The notes under the pieces: model-generated | What the model saw: only the letters and a program-made list of their open reading frames with translations | Told to the model about the DNA's origin: nothing | Database searches by the model: none | Shown: positions 6,597 through 7,819 of the stretch, piece by piece | How positions within the stretch are numbered: position 1 is the stretch's first letter | Layout of the letters: the number at the start of each line of letters is the position of its first letter | From: Methanothrix sp. | GTDB lineage: Archaea; Halobacteriota; Methanosarcinia; Methanotrichales; Methanotrichaceae | Assembly: GCA_028682845.1 (NCBI GenBank) | Contig: JAJRAT010000010.1 | Span: forward strand, 1-7,819 | Direction: 5' to 3' | Length of the DNA: 7,819 bases | Made by a program: the position numbers and the translations under genes

Positions 6597-7182
6597 TAAC
6601 TTTCCCTGGTACACTACCGGCGGTTCCTTCTACAGCCAAGCGTACAACAACACCACGTTTTCGCACTACACGGAGTATTATGTACCCTTTGATGCGTCTG
6701 TAATTGATGGCATAATAAGCAATCCTGCCAAGTTCAATATAACGCAGAAAACGCCGTCCAATGTGTACTACGGTGCCGGCATAGGTTTGCCCTACTCCCA
6801 GTATGCATCCACAGTACCGTCCAAGACCAACGACCTCTGGATTCAGGGAGCGACAAACTGGACTCAGTATGTAGTAAGCCCGGTCGGGACCTGGCTGCAG
6901 CTGGTTGCCTACGCACCGATTGAAGGACCTGCAGGCTTCTATGAGATGATTCAGACAGACGCAACCAGTTCGGAATACAAGACATATCAGTTCAACCAGG
7001 GTTACAACACCATGAAATTCAAAGCAGACAAGGTTGGAAGACATATGCTCTACTTTGTGGAAAATAGCCAACCCAGTAACGTGGTCGTTGTGGATGTATT
7101 TGCCGAGATCCCAGCAGGGTCAACGAAGCCGGTACATGCAATGTCATTGTCTGAACAATGGGCCGTAGCTCAGAGTGTTTGA
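6400..7182 (+). CDS. Exported protein of unknown function, probable surface/envelope component (260 aa)
   Basis: Not recognised as a named family. Residues 1-22 form a Sec signal peptide: Lys5, a hydrophobic core, and an AxA-type site (ACA before Gln23). A Cys at 21 is preceded by FQA, a poor lipobox. Next comes a low-complexity Ser/Gly segment with STMGSSGD, SPNM and QWLDQPVSN (about 28-67), shared with the following gene. From about 68 on it is rich in Tyr, Thr, Ser, Val and Asn with alternating hydrophobics, suggesting a beta domain; GYNTMKFKADKVGRHMLYFV (211-230) and SNVVVVDVF look like edge strands. N-glycosylation sequons occur at Asn83, Asn84, Asn123 and Asn163. The four Cys all lie in the signal peptide (4, 9, 15, 21), so the mature protein has none. 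There is no C-terminal membrane anchor, so it is either released or held by the sheath or S-layer. ATG 6400 is preferred over 6367. Its composition is more AT-rich than the radical SAM genes. Confidence 0.8.
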   Translation: MNYCKIFICLVSFVCLSFQACAQDSASSTMGSSGDWISPNMGQVSSRANSDPGLAGMLQWLDQPVSNFPWYTTGGSFYSQAYNNTTFSHYTEYYVPFDASVIDGIISNPAKFNITQKTPSNVYYGAGIGLPYSQYASTVPSKTNDLWIQGATNWTQYVVSPVGTWLQLVAYAPIEGPAGFYEMIQTDATSSEYKTYQFNQGYNTMKFKADKVGRHMLYFVENSQPSNVVVVDVFAEIPAGSTKPVHAMSLSEQWAVAQSV

Positions 7183-7268
7183 GGATAGGCGCATAGGATG
7201 TCAAAGTCAGATGGCACAATGCCAGCCCCGTCGCGATCATGTACATATAAAACGAGAAGTTAAATGAT

Positions 7269-7311
7269 TGCGGCACAACCGCAGTAGCAATATGTGCGTT
7301 TTACGCATATA
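7269..7311. repeat. Two inverted repeats in the promoter region of the second secreted-protein gene
   Basis: TGCGG-CACAA-CCGCA (7269-7283) has 5-bp arms. TATGTGCGT-TTT-ACGCATATA (7291-7311) has 9-bp arms with one G-T mismatch, and its right arm overlaps the TATA-like element. No U-run follows, so a terminator for the upstream gene is less likely than an operator or an RNA hairpin. Confidence 0.45.
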
Positions 7312-7315
7312 AACA
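7305..7315 (+). promoter_or_regulatory. Putative TATA box for the second secreted-protein gene
   Basis: GCATATAAAC fits the archaeal TATA consensus and would start a transcript near 7335, giving a leader of about 50 nt before ATG 7386. A second candidate, ACATATAAAAC at 7243-7253, lies further upstream. A dedicated promoter means the paralogue need not depend on read-through from the gene before it. Confidence 0.45.
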
Positions 7316-7374
7316 TGACAAGATATAGAAAAATGAAGGCAGAACAGATACTGGAAAATCAATGTCTGACATAT

Positions 7375-7600
7375 TAGGTGTTAAAATGAAATATGGCAAA
7401 ATTTGGGTGTGCATGATGGCGCTCGTCTGCCTTGCATTTCAGGCATGCGCAGAATCAGATCCACTTGGCGAAAGTACCAGCGGCAGCACAATGGGATCTA
7501 GCGGAGATTATCTCAGTCCCAATATGGACCAAGGGAGCAGCAGTGCAAATCCCGATGAGGGGCTGAGAGAGATGGAGCAGTGGCTCGATCAACCTGTCTC
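7375..7600 (+). repeat. Downstream copy of the duplicated 5' gene cassette
   Basis: This is the partner of 6389-6596. It covers the ribosome site, signal peptide and the segment ending in QWLDQPVSN. Similarity stops abruptly after the VSN codons, where this copy turns into Thr-rich repeats while the other enters the beta-rich domain. Confidence 0.85.
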
Positions 7601-7819
7601 CAATAATGTGGCTAAATCAACTGCAACTAGCACCACACCCAGTCCTGATGCTGCTAAATCAACTGCAACTGCGACTAGCACAACTCCTGTCACCAAGCCC
7701 ACAAGCACGACTGAATCAATAACTACGACCAGCACGACTCCTGTCACCAAGCCCACAAGCACGACTGAATCAATAACTACGACCAGCACGACTCCTGTCA
7801 CCAAGCCCACAAGCACGAC
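7386..7819 (+). CDS. Exported Thr/Ser/Pro-rich stalk protein, paralogue of the preceding gene (3' end off window)
   Basis: The first 144 codons are visible and the frame is still open at the edge. A Sec signal peptide (Lys2 and Lys5, hydrophobic core, ACA cleavage site before Glu23) is followed by the cassette shared with the preceding protein: STMGSSGDYLSPNM, then QWLDQPVSN at about 65-73. From residue 74 the sequence becomes almost pure Thr, Ser, Pro, Ala and Lys: two copies of AKSTAT, then exact repeats of TTPVTKPTSTTESITTTS from residue 100. Such regions form extended, heavily O-glycosylated stalks in surface proteins. What follows the stalk cannot be seen; by analogy it could be the same beta-rich domain as in the neighbour. 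ATG 7386 is chosen for its AGGTG site (7376-7380) and signal peptide; an in-frame ATG at 7362 is the alternative. Function unknown. Confidence 0.8.
   Translation, partial: MKYGKIWVCMMALVCLAFQACAESDPLGESTSGSTMGSSGDYLSPNMDQGSSSANPDEGLREMEQWLDQPVSNNVAKSTATSTTPSPDAAKSTATATSTTPVTKPTSTTESITTTSTTPVTKPTSTTESITTTSTTPVTKPTST
7611..7670 (+). repeat. 18-bp imperfect-array direct repeat in the stalk coding region
   Basis: The 18-mer GCTAAATCAACTGCAACT occurs at 7611-7628 and 7653-7670, 42 bp apart and in frame, coding AKSTAT both times. It appears to be an older, more degenerate repeat unit than the exact 54-bp array that follows. Confidence 0.7.
7683..7819 (+). repeat. 54-bp tandem repeat array coding 18-residue Thr-rich units
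   Basis: Two complete identical 54-bp units (7683-7736, 7737-7790) and the first 29 bp of a third (7791-7819) are present, with no mismatch seen. The unit encodes TTPVTKPTSTTESITTTS. Because 54 is a multiple of three, gain or loss of units keeps the reading frame. The array continues past the window edge, so the copy number is unknown. Confidence 0.95.

Noticed and set aside
7198..7263. 21-codon frame between the two secreted-protein genes
   Set aside because: No ribosome site, no hydrophobic or Cys motif, and length expected by chance.
7589..7816. Minus-strand open frame of 75 codons made of Val/Leu-rich repeats
   Set aside because: It is the antisense of the 54-bp array. Any stop-free repeat whose length is a multiple of three gives such a frame, and the plus-strand frame has a signal peptide, ribosome site and paralogue.

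Overview
The window looks like a chromosomal segment of a methanogenic archaeon. The firmest evidence is a nearly textbook Mmp10, the B12-dependent radical SAM enzyme that methylates an arginine of methyl-coenzyme M reductase and is known only from methane-metabolising archaea. An archaeal-type SMC, purine-rich Shine-Dalgarno sites, TATA-like promoter elements and U-run terminators agree with this. The secreted Thr/Pro-rich and N-glycosylation-prone surface proteins, together with the base composition, suggest Methanosarcinales or Methanotrichales, perhaps a Methanothrix-like organism. That last step is a guess.

Layout. Positions 1-2325 (minus strand) carry the first 775 codons of smc; its C-terminal ATPase half runs off the left edge. 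A divergent, partly AT-rich intergenic region (2326-2677) separates it from a plus-strand series of genes. The first is a 301-aa CaCA-family Na+/Ca2+-type antiporter (2678-3583). After 43 bp comes mmp10 (3627-4844). After a further 128 bp with two T6 tracts comes a second radical SAM enzyme, of the SPASM, peptide-modifying or anSME-like type (4973-6139). It ends at a T9 terminator tract.

The right end (6140-7819) is more AT-rich and holds two tandem paralogous genes for exported proteins (6400-7182, and 7386 to beyond the right edge). They share a ribosome-binding site, a signal peptide and an N-terminal cassette of about 70 residues ending in QWLDQPVSN. They then diverge: the first continues into a probable beta-rich domain, the second into a mucin-like Thr/Ser/Pro stalk made of exact 54-bp tandem repeats.

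How the genes fit together. smc is housekeeping (chromosome organisation). Mmp10 matures the key enzyme of methanogenesis. The neighbouring SPASM enzyme probably modifies a peptide or protein, but no precursor peptide with a start codon is visible beside it. The two exported proteins are probably envelope components, and their modular pairing is the least familiar part of the window. No tRNA, rRNA, CRISPR array, insertion sequence or integrase was recognised.
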